Assembly (NCBI GenBank): GCA_907163375.1
Contig: CAJQUW010010279.1
Span: forward strand, 285,001 to 349,000
Reading direction: 5' to 3'
DNA length: 64,000 nt
From: Prostheceraeus crozeri
Taxonomy: Eukaryota > Platyhelminthes > Polycladida > Euryleptidae
This document shows positions 30,342-40,503 of the stretch, piece after piece; positions within the stretch are counted from its first letter, which is position 1, and each line of letters starts with the position of its first letter. A program made the translations under genes and the position numbers. The notes under the pieces were generated by a model. The model saw nothing but the letters and a program-made list of their open reading frames with translations. It was not told the DNA's origin and did not search any database.

Positions 30342-30904
30342 CAACCTATGAAGTCCAGCTCCGAGTGTTCGAGGAGAAAGAAAGAAACAAAGAAGAAAGG
30401 AAGAAGGAATCTGAGGAGAATATCACAGAGAAGAACTATGACGACATTATGAAGCTGATACAAATCCACCAAGAGAATACTGAGTCAGAAATTGCAGTGA
30501 TGAAACATCTATTTGACGATCTGAAGGCAAATGTGAAAGGCAAACTCAACCAACAAGTGCAATACCAGACATCTCCCCAAGCACCACCACCACCACCACC
30601 GCAGAGACCACATTACCAAAGAAGACCAAACTATCAAAGAAGACCGCCTCCCGTTTGTCACTCATGCGGACTCATTGCCCGCAACTGCTATGCAAAACCA
30701 AGATGGTATAGACCTACGAAGTATAGAAATACCTACCAACAGCAACAGCAGACTCATCCCTACAGGCAGCAATATCAGCAGCAGTATCATCCTAATCAGC
30801 AACAAACTTTCGTCCTACCCACTTACCAACCAGCGTATGCACCAGAGACCCATGGTCACTTTAACCAAAATGTGAATCAAGTCGGTGCGCAGCAGTACTT
30901 TTAA
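30332..30904 (+). CDS. LINE ORF1, C-terminal part (coiled coil and CCHC-like knuckle)
   Basis: 190 residues overlapping the previous frame by 10 bases. It holds a Glu/Lys-rich coiled coil (EEKERNKEERKKESEEN), the spacer AVMKHLFDDLKANVKGK, a proline run and Arg-Tyr repeats (PHYQRRPNYQRRPPP). A degenerate knuckle CHSCGLIARNC and a Gln/Tyr-rich tail ending QVGAQQYF follow. It is most simply the displaced second half of ORF1. The knuckle lacks the usual His, or uses another spacing. Confidence 0.7.
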   Translation: MSIATYEVQLRVFEEKERNKEERKKESEENITEKNYDDIMKLIQIHQENTESEIAVMKHLFDDLKANVKGKLNQQVQYQTSPQAPPPPPPQRPHYQRRPNYQRRPPPVCHSCGLIARNCYAKPRWYRPTKYRNTYQQQQQTHPYRQQYQQQYHPNQQQTFVLPTYQPAYAPETHGHFNQNVNQVGAQQYF

Positions 30905-30949
30905 CGAAAATGAAGGAGGAGAGGAGACGATAACAGCTGAGACAAAAAG

Positions 30950-31640
30950 TCCCCCGAAAAGAAATTCTGAAGATTCAATTGTTAATAAACAAGGACGAGA
31001 GCTGATAAATTTTTGCAATGAAACTTCACTTATAATAGCAAATGGAAGATAGGAAAAAGGTCAGCATACATTTTGCAGGCTTCAAAATGAGAAATGTTAT
31101 AAATCAGTCATAGACTATTTGTTATTAACAAACTCAATGGTGAAATATTTAGAAGCTTTCAAAATAATGGAGCCCAAGTTATATACTGATCATCGACCAC
31201 TGAAAATTGATCTTAAAATAGTTCTAAAATCTAAAATGTCTAAAACAGTAAATATTATAAGCAGATCACAAAGGAATGACAACGGTAAACGAGTAATTCC
31301 CTTCAAATGGAAAACGAAATGTAATTCTGATAAATATCGCCAAACGATTACAGACAAAAGTTCAAATCTTCTAGAAGAAGTTAAGGATAAGCAATTAAGT
31401 AAGTCAGAAATCTATGATAGATTGGTTAAAGTCAATAAGGAATCAATAAAAGCTACGGTGGCATCAACCACTGAGATAATATATTCTGATGATACAAGAT
31501 GCTTAAGAAGAAAATATAAACAAAATGTTGATGCGTACAAGACTGATCAAAGCGAACTAAACTTAAGCTTACTATTACAATCAAAAAGGGAACTTGGCAA
31601 AATATTAAAAGAGAAAAGAGAAACCTACAGAGAATAAAGC
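30950..31640 (+). pseudogene. LINE ORF2 start: truncated AP endonuclease and linker
   Basis: The frame reads NKQGRELINFCNETSLIIAN, then HTFCRLQNEKCYKSVIDYLL and PKLYTDHRPLKIDL. This is the C-terminal part of an APE-type LINE endonuclease, with the TF..., SVIDYxL and S/TDHxPL motifs. The N-terminal half with the catalytic Asn and Glu is absent, because ORF1 ends only about 50 bases earlier. One stop interrupts it near 31050. The linker to the RT is the open frame 31119-31637. Confidence 0.75.
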
Positions 31641-31675
31641 TAAATGAACTACAAATAGCAAAAACGAATAAAGAC

Positions 31676-33046
31676 GTGAAAAGGTATGGGGAATTACTTA
31701 ATAAAAATAAGCCGAAGAAAAATTCCAAACAAAAAACTGCTTTAAATGCTGAAATATTTAAAGAAAATATGAAGAAAAGAGATAATGAAATTAAAATAGT
31801 AAACGACAAACGAATAACAAGCGACATTGTAAATCAAATTATTCCAAATAGAAATGACGATGAGTTAAACAAAAATTTCACGATAGCTGAAGTTGAAAAT
31901 GCAATCAAATATTCAAAGAACTCTAAATCCAGTGGCCCAGATGAAATGGTATACGAAATGTTGAAGAATGACCGGAACCAAACACAAATTCTATATACTC
32001 TATTCAATCAAATAATGAGCAAGGGTAATGTTCCTTGGCACTTTAGTTGGATCACCCCCATTTTCAAGAAGGGCGATAAAAATGATTCAAACTCTTACAG
32101 ATGTATTAATCTATCTTCCTGTATTGAAAAGCTGTTGACAAGAATGTTAAATGATAGACTAAACGATTGGATTGATAAGTTTGAAATATTGCACGAATCA
32201 CAAACTGGATTTAGAAAAGGACATTCAACGATTGACAATATCTGGATGCTAAAAGAAATTATTCAAATATATAAGAATGATAATAAGACACTATACACAT
32301 GTTTTGTCGATCTCTCGAAAGCATTTGGCACTGTTCAAAAAAGTAGATTAATAAATAAGCTGAGGTATATCATACCTAACGGTAATTTTTTGTCATTAAT
32401 AGAAAATATTATAAACAACAAAAGATATAAAATTCTTTTTAATGTAGAAGAAAGTGAAGAACTCCAGCTAAATTATGGCATTCCACAAGGAGATAGCTTA
32501 TCGCCAACCTTATTTTGCATATATATGAACGACTTTCTAATTGAACTTAATAAAAATATTAGCGCATTCGATCCAGCAAAAATAACGAATATAAATTTAG
32601 CTGCTCTTATATATGCCGATGATATATTGTTACTCAGCGAATCACAAGTTGGTATTGTCGAACAGATTAAATTTCTCCATAAATTTTGTGAAAAAAACAG
32701 ATTAAAGGTAAATTATAATAAAACAAAAATAATGATATTTAATGGAAAAAATAAATATGAAAAGCTAATTTTAGATGATGGCAATATGTCCCCAATTGAT
32801 GTGGTAGATGTATATAGATATTTAGGTGTTTCGATTGCAAGAACTGATAGAATGCATATCGAAGAATTAACGAAAAGAGGAAGAGCATCTACATATGTAA
32901 CTGCCAAAACTTTGAAAAAATTTAACACCGATGATGGTAGAATTTTAACGGAAGCACTAGAAATGCTAACTATATCGAGAATGAGATACGGCAATGAAAT
33001 TTTTTTTGATACAAATATAAACGACTTAAATCGTGTGAAAAAATAA
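31676..33046 (+). CDS. LINE ORF2 reverse transcriptase domain
   Basis: 456 residues. Motifs in order: SKSSGPDEMVYEML, WITPIFKKGDKNDSNSYRCI with LSSCIEKLLTRML, ESQTGFRKGHSTIDNIW, CFVDLSKAFGTVQK (first catalytic Asp), YGIPQGDSLSPTLFCIYMND, LIYADDILLLSES (catalytic Asp pair) and VNYNKTKIMIFNG, YRYLGVSI. These are the full finger-palm-thumb motifs of non-LTR RTs. The AFDT box reads AFGT. The frame ends at 33046, and similarity resumes in another frame (33165-33752). Confidence 0.88.
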   Translation: MKRYGELLNKNKPKKNSKQKTALNAEIFKENMKKRDNEIKIVNDKRITSDIVNQIIPNRNDDELNKNFTIAEVENAIKYSKNSKSSGPDEMVYEMLKNDRNQTQILYTLFNQIMSKGNVPWHFSWITPIFKKGDKNDSNSYRCINLSSCIEKLLTRMLNDRLNDWIDKFEILHESQTGFRKGHSTIDNIWMLKEIIQIYKNDNKTLYTCFVDLSKAFGTVQKSRLINKLRYIIPNGNFLSLIENIINNKRYKILFNVEESEELQLNYGIPQGDSLSPTLFCIYMNDFLIELNKNISAFDPAKITNINLAALIYADDILLLSESQVGIVEQIKFLHKFCEKNRLKVNYNKTKIMIFNGKNKYEKLILDDGNMSPIDVVDVYRYLGVSIARTDRMHIEELTKRGRASTYVTAKTLKKFNTDDGRILTEALEMLTISRMRYGNEIFFDTNINDLNRVKK

Positions 33047-34076
33047 TGCAAAAATCATGCAATTTTAAAAAAGATATTACCACTTACGCATAACAACACC
33101 TAATTACTGTATTATCGGTGAGTTTGGTGTTAAACCACTAGAATATTATTTTTATAAATCAGCTTTGAATTACTTTCTTAAACTAAATATGAGCGATGAT
33201 CAGAGATTAATCACACAATTATTCAGAACCATCAATAAAAATACAAACAAAAAATCATTTCGTAATACATGGTGCAGCAGAATAGATAAGTTAGTTCATA
33301 AAATTGATCTAAAAAATATACAGAGCATGGAATACAGTGGAAAGTCCAAAAAGATAATTGACAATGCATTGATTGAATATTTCAGAAGAGAGTGGATCGA
33401 CAGCGCTAAGCATAGTGTTAAAGGATTAAGATATCTAGAGTTATGCAGGTTTCAATGTCAATTAAAACCATATTTAGCAATTAGTAACAGCAGAAATAAA
33501 ATCTGTAGCGTCATCAAATTAAGAACTGGTAATCACACTCTTGCAGCAGAAGTTGGAACATATCAAAATCGTAGTACTTATAAAGACTGTATTTGTAAAT
33601 TCTGTGACTTGAATAAGATTGAAGATATCTTTCATTTCATTGTTGAATGTCCATGCTATAACGATGAAAGAGATGCACTGATTACGGACTTGAGAGGCAT
33701 AACACGATCGGATTTCTATGTCTACATGGATGCATTAACAATAGGAAAAATCCATAGAAATAAACTGTTTATCTCAAGTTCGCTAGAATGGAAATTGACT
33801 CAAGGTCGCGGCACATCCGAGGGAACTAAGTTGGGGCATGCAGAACCAATTAAAAGCTTCAATTTACTCATGTGACTAATTCTAACCCAATGATGCAGAC
33901 GTTGGCAGGTGCATCTAAGTGAAAATGCGTGCGATTTATGTGCCGTTATTGTGCATTGCATGAAGCTTAATTTCCATTCTAGAGGTTTTATTGTTATCAA
34001 TTTCTATGGAAAAATCAGACCAGTAGACGAATATATTGACAGAGCAATGGACATCAGAAGTAAGAGTGTAAAATAA
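33047..34076 (+). pseudogene. LINE ORF2 C-terminal CCHC domain, split by a MITE
   Basis: A frame change near 33046 is followed by YYFYKSALNYFLKLNMSD and so on. A Cys-His knuckle follows (DCICKFCDLNKIEDIFHFIV then ECPCYNDERDAL), the C-x2-C...H-x4-C pattern of LINE C-termini. At 33752 the frame is cut by a 256-bp MITE. Behind it the same frame goes on (RPVDEYIDRAMDIRSKSVK, stop at 34074-34076), so excision of the MITE and one 8-bp duplication would leave the ORF end unbroken. Confidence 0.8.
33753..34008 (+). mobile_element. hAT-like MITE CATAGAAAT family, copy 2 (256 bp)
   Basis: The ends are CATAGAAATAAACTG and CAATTTCTATG, with the exact 8-bp duplication GAAAAATC at 33745-33752 and 34009-34016. 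It is nearly identical to copy 1 (25891-26145) and in the same orientation. It inserted into the LINE ORF2 end and is therefore younger than that LINE. Confidence 0.92.
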
Positions 34077-34337
34077 TTGACATCTACAAATGGACTATCA
34101 TGTTAATGTCTGAAACAATAGCAACGAAAAGATGGCAATATAATTGTATAGATATCTGTGCTGATTCAAACCAAGAGTAGACCAAATAAATCAATAACTT
34201 AGTGATCAGAAAAGGAACAGATATCTACAAAAATCTGCTATAGATAAAAGCATTGAAAAGCTGCATTATCACAAAATGTTGAGAAATATTTACTGACCCA
34301 ATCAAAAGAATGTAAGGCATGTATTACCTTTCACTCG

Positions 34338-34412
34338 CTAAAATCTCATATCGGAGGACGGACGTTACAAGTGGTTGATTATTTAGCTGAATCATATTTC
34401 AAATCGTTTCAG
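34338..34412 (+). repeat. 75-bp direct repeat flanking the LINE (3' copy)
   Basis: Identical to 29759-29833. It ends TTTCAG and is directly followed by GTATGTACT, so it looks like an exon end with a splice donor. A diverged version (TTATCGGAGGACGG...ACATTTCAG|GTATGTAC) recurs at 34984-35055. Confidence 0.9.
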
Positions 34413-35641
34413 GTATGTACTAAATATTGTTGATTGGAATCACTGTTTCAAATTATGTTAATTTGTAATTAATCCATTCCTCCTATCAAATAATAAGAAT
34501 TATTAATCTGCTGCGGAGTGTGATGTGCAAATAAAATCATTAAGTTAAATACAGTGGAAACTAAAATGCGATGTGAACATAATTACTAATAACATGTAAT
34601 GATGCATGCTTCGTCTCCTCTCCTCCACATTTGTGCCACATTCGTACCGCAATCACCCATACAGTTTCTTCGTCATTATGTGCTCTATAATATTGTGCTC
34701 AGTTATTTCGAAATATAACTGAGAATAAAGTATTTCGAATTGTATTCAGTTATTATCGAAGACAGTCATCATAGAGCAGTGTGATTTTATCTGTCATTTC
34801 ATTCTCATCCCTTGTCATCTTTTCATTCATCCGTACGCCGCTTAATATGTACATATTTACGTTATGTAAACTCATCCATGTTTGACCCACAAGATGGGCA
34901 ATAAACCATTTTGAATTTTGAATTCTGAGAGAGAAAGAGAGAGAATAGAATAGACAGATAGTCGCTTTATTTCACAACTAAATTTATCGGAGGACGGTAT
35001 CTATTTGTCAGCTGCTCTTTGAAGAAACATCCCTCTAACATTTCAGGTATGTACAGTATCAAATTATCAATGCAATCACATCTAATAACCGATCCTCCGA
35101 TTAAATAATAGGTCTAAATAATCTGCTGGTGTGTGTGCTGTGCAAATAAAACAACCTACTAAATATATTTAGTAATCCAAAATGAATATATGGAAATTGT
35201 TATTGAAAAAAACTGCGATGAAACATAATTTCATTTATATCGTCTCCTCTTCTCCGCAAATTTAGTTTATCTTCGTTATCATCAGAGTTATATGCAGTTT
35301 CTAAATGTACATGTCCTCATTAACTCATGACGTGCATCAACTATAATAGCTCATTCAAATCTTGCATTGCATATTTATAACTCATGCCTCATTGATTCAT
35401 TGTTTTGTAATTCATGAACTCTATTGACATTGTAATAAATTCGTGGACTCTTTAAGACGTACTTAACGCAGTAAGTGAAGTGTGATTTTATCTTTCATAT
35501 CATCCATTGTCATCTTCCATTCATTTCCCCATATCTTTTCATGCCGCTTTCTTAACTGTATAATGTACTTGTATTTCTGCTACGTTTGTACCCAATCATT
35601 GGGCAATAAACATTTTGAATTTTGAATTTTGAGAGAGAGAG
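34413..35641 (+). repeat. GA-tract-bounded tandem modules (downstream of the LINE)
   Basis: Two modules. The first (34413-34940) runs from gtatgtactaaata to GGGCAATAAACCATTTTGAA and a GA tract. The second begins after a second ATCGGAGGACGG...TTTCAG|GTATGTAC boundary (about 34984-35055) and ends GGGCAATAAACATTTTGAAT plus GA tract at 35641. Common inner landmarks are caaataataa/taaataatagg, ctgctg...gtgcaaataaaa, a cgtctcctct block and the AATAAA-containing end. They encode no protein. They could be promoter-like monomers or stacked 3' ends of a non-coding retroposon. Confidence 0.62.
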
Positions 35642-36351
35642 ATGAGATGCGAATAGATCTATTAATAAATTGACAGAAGAAAGAAATTCAATGTGCAAAT
35701 AACGTGATTGTTGATGAATGAAAAAACGACGATAAAAATGATATCATGAAATTTGATTAACGGTCTATGTTAAAAAAAGGAGATTAAAAATTCCGTGAAA
35801 AGAACGAAATGTGGTCGGGTCGAAAGCTAACGAGCAGAGATTAAAGGAAGCTGTTTCTATTTTCAAAAGAAAGTGGTTTTATCGTCAAGTCTCAAACATT
35901 TGTATAAATTAGAAACGATGAGAAATTGACACAGCAATAACACTTACGACATCTTCAGTAGCTGTTTGAAGAACTCCGGGCTCTCGCGATGTAACCCTAC
36001 AGAAGTAACAACAACAACTACCTGCCAGCGAACAACAACACAGCAGCGTATACGGCAACACATCAGCGAGCGCGATTGAAGATTGACGGTATAAGTGACA
36101 GATATTTATGATATTATTTTGGCATAAGTGAGTCCGATCGAATTGAAGTGAATTCAACATTAAGAAGTGAACTGCAAGTGTTAAGTTTTTTTATCGTTGC
36201 TTATCGTGTCTATATAACTATAGTCTTCGAAATTAATATCCCAGCCCATCGAAGTCACAAAAATATCCTTTATTCAACAATAGAATAAAGCTACCTCTGT
36301 CGATGTATCTCTCTCTTATCTCTGCGTGCAGTTAACACAACGGCCGAGTAC
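35642..36351. other. End of the 7.7-kb insertion block
   Basis: AT-rich sequence with no domain-bearing ORF. It ends acaacggccgagtactg, after which the right half of the AATTCC repeat begins. Pyrimidine runs (tctctctcttatctctgc, near 36307) may be a degraded GA tract of a further module in inverse orientation. Confidence 0.4.
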
Positions 36352-36457
36352 TGTGATTTCAATTTTTGTACAAATAGATTTATCACAGGTTTATCGAAAA
36401 AGTGGAATTGGGGTTTATCAAGGTCAATTCCAATTCCAATTCCGACTTTTCCAACTC
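36352..36457 (+). repeat. AATTCC repeat, right half (split copy)
   Basis: Matches 3948-4078 of the intact copy (tttcaatttttgtacaaata, tttatcacaggt.tatcgaa, ccgacttttccaactct), with a deletion of about 25 bases. Together with 28536-28620 it brackets the LINE-containing block. Confidence 0.8.
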
Positions 36458-36709
36458 TCGACGCACGAGCTGTGTTGGGCTTACTCAAAGGATTTTCAGC
36501 TGTTACGCAGAGGATTTTTGTATGCAAGATGCGCAACAAAACCCACATTTGTGACAAGATCGATGCTGCTCCTATTCCACGTCGAATCATATACGATCGT
36601 CGACGATTCTCCAACTTCAATGATCATGGATCATACTCATCTGATCCACGACCTCGTGCTGTTCGCTCCCTCCCTCGGTGCGATCGTCACTTGTTTCAAC
36701 GACTCAAAC

Positions 36710-37538
36710 CCATAACTTTCGGCCTTTACAACGGCAGATCACTAAACAACAAAGTCGACGATGTTTTGCCAGTTGAAACGTGGCATGACTCATATCCTGC
36801 CTCCATTCGTCGTTAAAGCGCTTCTGGTCTACATGTCATCGACAGACCTCGCCAACGGGTAAATGAGGACACAATGTGTGTGAACGGAGGAATAGCAATT
36901 GCATCACAATTTGGAATTCGTCTTTCGCGTTTATCTACCGACTGTGATCCCATCTCATTTGAGTGTGTCATTTCTCGTGTTTTATCTGGATCAGCTTCAT
37001 GTGTCATTGTGCTCATTTACCGAACTGGATCGGTGACTTCTACGTTCATCACAGAATTGTCTCAGATACTTCACTATTTTGCGACATCATGTGTGACGTT
37101 GCTGGAGATTTCTATACACATCTTGAGTCCGCAGAAAACCGACATGCTCATCAGTTACTTTATTTGTTCTCCTTGTATGGTTTGAAGTGCCTGGTTGACC
37201 AACCAACTCACCGCCAAGGTGGTATTATTGACCCTATCTTCACCAGATCTGACTTTCTTTTTCTACTTTGCGTTATTCTGATCCTGGCCTTTCTGACCAT
37301 CAATTTTTACAATGGAAATCATCTCTCAAAAAACCTCCACTATTGTACAAATCTATTACGCATCGACCTGCGTAGCATCTCTCAATCGGTGGTGTGTAGC
37401 CTTTCAGAATATTATGACCTTGACAGTAATCAGCTTGGCTCTTGTTACTCACGTGTTTTGAAAACTGCTCTTGATCACCTTATTTCATTGCGCACGGTGA
37501 GAATACGCCAACGTGAATCTGATCCTTGGTATGACTAA
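36710..37538 (+). pseudogene. CR1/L2-like LINE AP endonuclease region
   Basis: Pieces in shifting frames: ITFGLYNGRSLNNKVDDVLP (endonuclease start, N-A/G-RSL), ETWHDSYPASIR (catalytic Glu in TETWH), GGIAIASQFG, FECVISRVLSG, VIVLIYRTGSV, GDFYTHLES (GDFNxH), LVDQPTHRQGGIIDPIFTRS (catalytic THxxGGxxD). At least four frame changes are needed. The end FLTINFYNGN, then VRIRQRESDPWYD, is the usual linker before the RT. Confidence 0.8.
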
Positions 37539-38058
37539 GATTGCAGATTGGCCAAGCAGCTCCTTCGACGAATTGAAAGATATGTCGTTAGAAGCAATGA
37601 TAGCGCTCTTCAAGTCACACTGAAATCTGCTAGATTATACTACCGAAACGTCTTGAAATGCAAACGGTAGTATTCTTGGTGCAATAAGTTAAAGGCTGAA
37701 TCAAAAAATTCCAGTAAAATGTGGCGCTCTGTGAAGCGTCTGCTTGGTCATGATTGGTCTAACCAAAATTCTGTTGATGCCCAGACTTTTCAAAGGTTTT
37801 CTCAGAGAAACTTGACACTATTCGAGCCTCCGCAAATGGTTGTGCACCATTAACATTTTCTTCTGTCGATGACAGCGTATGTTTAACCGCGAATTTCAAG
37901 AAGTAACACCCCTACAATTAGCTACTATGATCCGATCAATGCCCAATCCACCTTCGTGAATTCTTCAATCCTATGCGGAACATTTCCTGTGGATGTGGCT
38001 ACTTCATGTGTGACTCCTGTCCTGAAAAAATCATGCCATGAGACTGAACTGCTGTATC

Positions 38059-39083
38059 CATAGAAGTAGATAATAGTACACTAGAATGGAAGTTTGATAT
38101 CTTCACTATATACAAATGGCACATGGAAAAAATTCTATGGTTTGTAGATCAGATTCGATCTAAAACATTATATCATAGTCAAACTATTTGCCAAGTTGGT
38201 TGTGAAAGTTGTTGACATCAAATTGCAGGATTTTCATGAAGAGAATTTTAAGTGAGATGGTGGCATTGTTTTATGTAAAATAGCCTACTATTCCATGGAT
38301 CAATATACTGCGTCTATTTGTACCAGTCATTGACAACTATTTTCCAATTTTTCAACACTGGAATACGAATTGAAATTTGGTTGACAGAGTCATTATCGAA
38401 AGTAGTCGGTGTACTGGTTGTAAGAACATCTGAAGAATTCAAAGATAAAAATTCTAATTATTGGATAATTTCTCCTTCAAGCGGTTAAGAAACCTAGCGC
38501 TTTTTTTTGAATAAACACATCGAACGCTTCTTTAGCGACAGTCATTTATCAGATACATGAAGTGTCGCTGGAACTTTTCAATTAATCATTAAATGACTTA
38601 TGTAATATAGTGCGATGATATTTTGGAGGCTCATATTCGAAAGCATGCAAAGGTATTGAAAATTGTTCAAATATATTGAACAGGGGAACCCTTCAAAGTA
38701 AAATGAATAAGATTTCTTGGCGTCTGATTTCAAGCTGGAGCAATGCATGCTCTGTAAATCGACATTACAAGTTGCACATGTGTCTGATTATACTCTTGAT
38801 AGATTACAGGAGCGATATTTCAAAATGATGAACGTACAGAACGTTTTAAAGGATTTCCTTCTTTGTCATCCAGTCGCCGAAGTATTTCGTAAATTCATTA
38901 TTGCTTTTGTGTACATGATCTTCAGATAAGGGGCAACAATCCAGATCACAAATTGACTTGATAATTTAAAATGCTAACCAGAAAACAAGAAAGCCATCTC
39001 GCAAAATTTGTGTTTTGCCCCAACTAAGTTCCCCCAGAGTGTACCATAATTTTCATGCAATTTCCATTCTAGGACTTTCTATG
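38059..39083 (+). mobile_element. Long relative of the CATAGAAAT hAT-like MITEs, 1025 bp
   Basis: The ends are CATAGAAGTAGATAA...CTAGAATGGAA and TTTCCATTCTAGGACTTTCTATG-type sequence. The exact 8-bp duplication GCTGTATC lies at 38051-38058 and 39084-39091. It shares both terminal blocks and the piece CCCCAACTAAGTTC with the 255-bp copies, but has about 770 bp of extra interior without a recognisable ORF (best 70 codons, 38717-38929). It may be an intermediate deletion form of the autonomous parent. Confidence 0.87.
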
Positions 39084-39091
39084 GCTGTATC

Positions 39092-39725
39092 ATATCGACC
39101 TATAAATAATCTTCCCATCCTATCCAACCTTATTGAGCGACTGGCCCTTACGCAGCTTCTATCGTATTTGAAGTCAGACAATTTGTTATCTTCATATCAG
39201 TCTGCATATTGCGAATTTCACAGCACTGAAACTGCGATTTTAAAGATATCCAGTGATGTTCTTACAGCCATAGATGACAGCAACATTGCTCTTTTCGGAG
39301 CCTTTGATTTGAAGTCTGCATTCGACTCTGTAGACCACAACGTGCTCCTCAGTCGCCTTGCCCTGCCTTATGGATTGTCTCGTACTGACCTGAAATGGTT
39401 TGACTCCTATTTAAAAGATCGACTACATTACTTTCATTGTGGTGATAGTTTTTCATCCACTTCTGCAGTGACCTGTGGTGTCCCACAGGGTTTAGTCCTC
39501 GGACTGGTGCTTTTTTCCCTTTACATCATGAACATCATTCGCATTGTAAAGAGTTTCAATCTGAAAGTGCATGTCTTTGCGGACGATGTTCAAGTTTATG
39601 GTTCTTGCCCTCCCTGTAGAATATCTACGTTATCAGGTAAGATGTCAAACTGCATACGTGTGTTGGAGGAGTGGCTGAAATCCAATGGTTTGCACCGCAA
39701 CACTCAGAAGACAAATCTGATGTGA
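39092..39725 (+). pseudogene. CR1/L2-like LINE reverse transcriptase (palm)
   Basis: The open frame reads SYRPINNLPILSNLIERLAL, SAYCEFHSTETAILKISSDV, GAFDLKSAFDSVDHNVLLSR (catalytic Asp), CGVPQGLVLGLVLFSLYIMN, VHVFADDVQVYG (catalytic Asp pair) and LKSNGLHRNTQKTNLM. These are typical CR1/L2 RT motifs. The frame opens right after the nested element's duplication and closes with a stop at 39723-39725. The remaining thumb and C-terminus lie in other frames to 40379. Confidence 0.88.
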
Positions 39726-39953
39726 ATTGGTACCCGACAGCGCCTTGGAAACTTCGCAAAGACACCTATCGCAATCGGTAAGCACTCAACTTAGATGCTT
39801 TAGAGTAATACTGGGTTCGACATGGTCATTTTCGCCCCATGTCTCGAAAACAGTTACCTCCTGTTTTGGTAGCTAAGACAGCTAAACTCTGCTCGTCCTT
39901 CCATCACACGTTCTCTCGCATCATCTCTGGTTACTGTTCTGGTATTCCCCACG

Positions 39954-40379
39954 TTGGACTATTGTATTTCTGTTTTGTCGGGTATTCCGGAGGGCCAGCT
40001 ATCGCGGATTCAACGTGCAATTAATGCTAGTACTCGTCTCGTATACAATCTCCCTAGAACAGCTCACATCACACCTGCGCTCAAAAAATTGCGATGGCTA
40101 CCTGTGACTTCACGAAAATATCCTCGGCTTATGATTCCTGTGTATAAATGCCTTCATGGTCATGCTCCGGGTTACCTTTTTGAATTGATCATATCGGTCA
40201 ATTCCTTGTCCAATCTCTCGCATCTGCGGTCGGCATCAAATAACTTAATTGAGATACCAAGATTCCGCCTACAAAGAACTGTGGCAAAGAAACACTTCTC
40301 TGCCTCCTCTGCTCAATGTTGGAATAGGCTGCTCAGTGAAATTACAACAATTAAATCTCTGCGTATTTTCAAAAGATAG
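39954..40379 (+). pseudogene. CR1/L2-like LINE C-terminal domain
   Basis: Reads DYCISVLSGIPEGQLSRIQR, AINASTRLVYNLPRTAHITP, LKKLRWLPVTSRKYPRLMIP and VYKCLHGHAPGYLFELI, then SAQCWNRLLSEITTIKSLRI. LxxLRWLPVxxRxxxxxxxxVYKCLHGxAPxYL is the hallmark C-terminus of CR1/L2/Rex-type elements. It belongs to the same LINE as 39092-39725, one frame over. Confidence 0.88.
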
Positions 40380-40503
40380 GCGAGAGACTTTTCTGAGTGA
40401 TCATGCATGCACTGAATTTGTGTTTTCATATTTTTGTGTGCAGTGACCTTGAAGCAATATGTTATAATGCTGCTTTAAAATAAATCGTGATCAAATCAAA
40501 TCA

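Larger units (their letters stand above)
29834..34337 (+). mobile_element. Two-ORF non-LTR retrotransposon (LINE) between 75-bp repeats
   Basis: Order on the plus strand: ORF1 with a PHD-like zinc region, coiled coil and CCHC-like knuckle (29835-30904), a truncated AP endonuclease (from about 30960), RT (31676-33046), and a C-terminal CCHC domain reaching a stop at 34074-34076, then about 260 bp of 3' UTR. ORF1 is split by a frameshift, the N-terminal half of the endonuclease is deleted, and ORF2 has several breaks. A 256-bp hAT-like MITE sits 66 bp before the ORF2 stop. The clade is not resolved (CR1-, I- or Nimb-like). Confidence 0.85.
36458..40503 (+). mobile_element. CR1/L2-like LINE, split by a 1025-bp hAT-like element
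   Basis: The plus strand carries an AP endonuclease (about 36720-37330), a linker, RT (about 37900-38050 and 39092-39725) and a C-terminal domain (39954-40379), ending in a 3' tail gatcaaatcaaatcaa at about 40490. Several frameshifts and stops break the ORF. A TIR element at 38059-39083 interrupts the RT between the early motifs and SYRPINNLP. The clade call rests on SYRPxxNLPxLSxLxERLxxxQL and the ATCAAATCAA tail. Confidence 0.85.

Noticed and set aside
28621-36351. LTR retrotransposon, because the block starts TGTT and ends near ACA and contains an RT
   Set aside because: No direct repeats at the two ends of the block, the RT is of non-LTR type with YADD and LINE C-terminus, and the TG/CA ends are chance.
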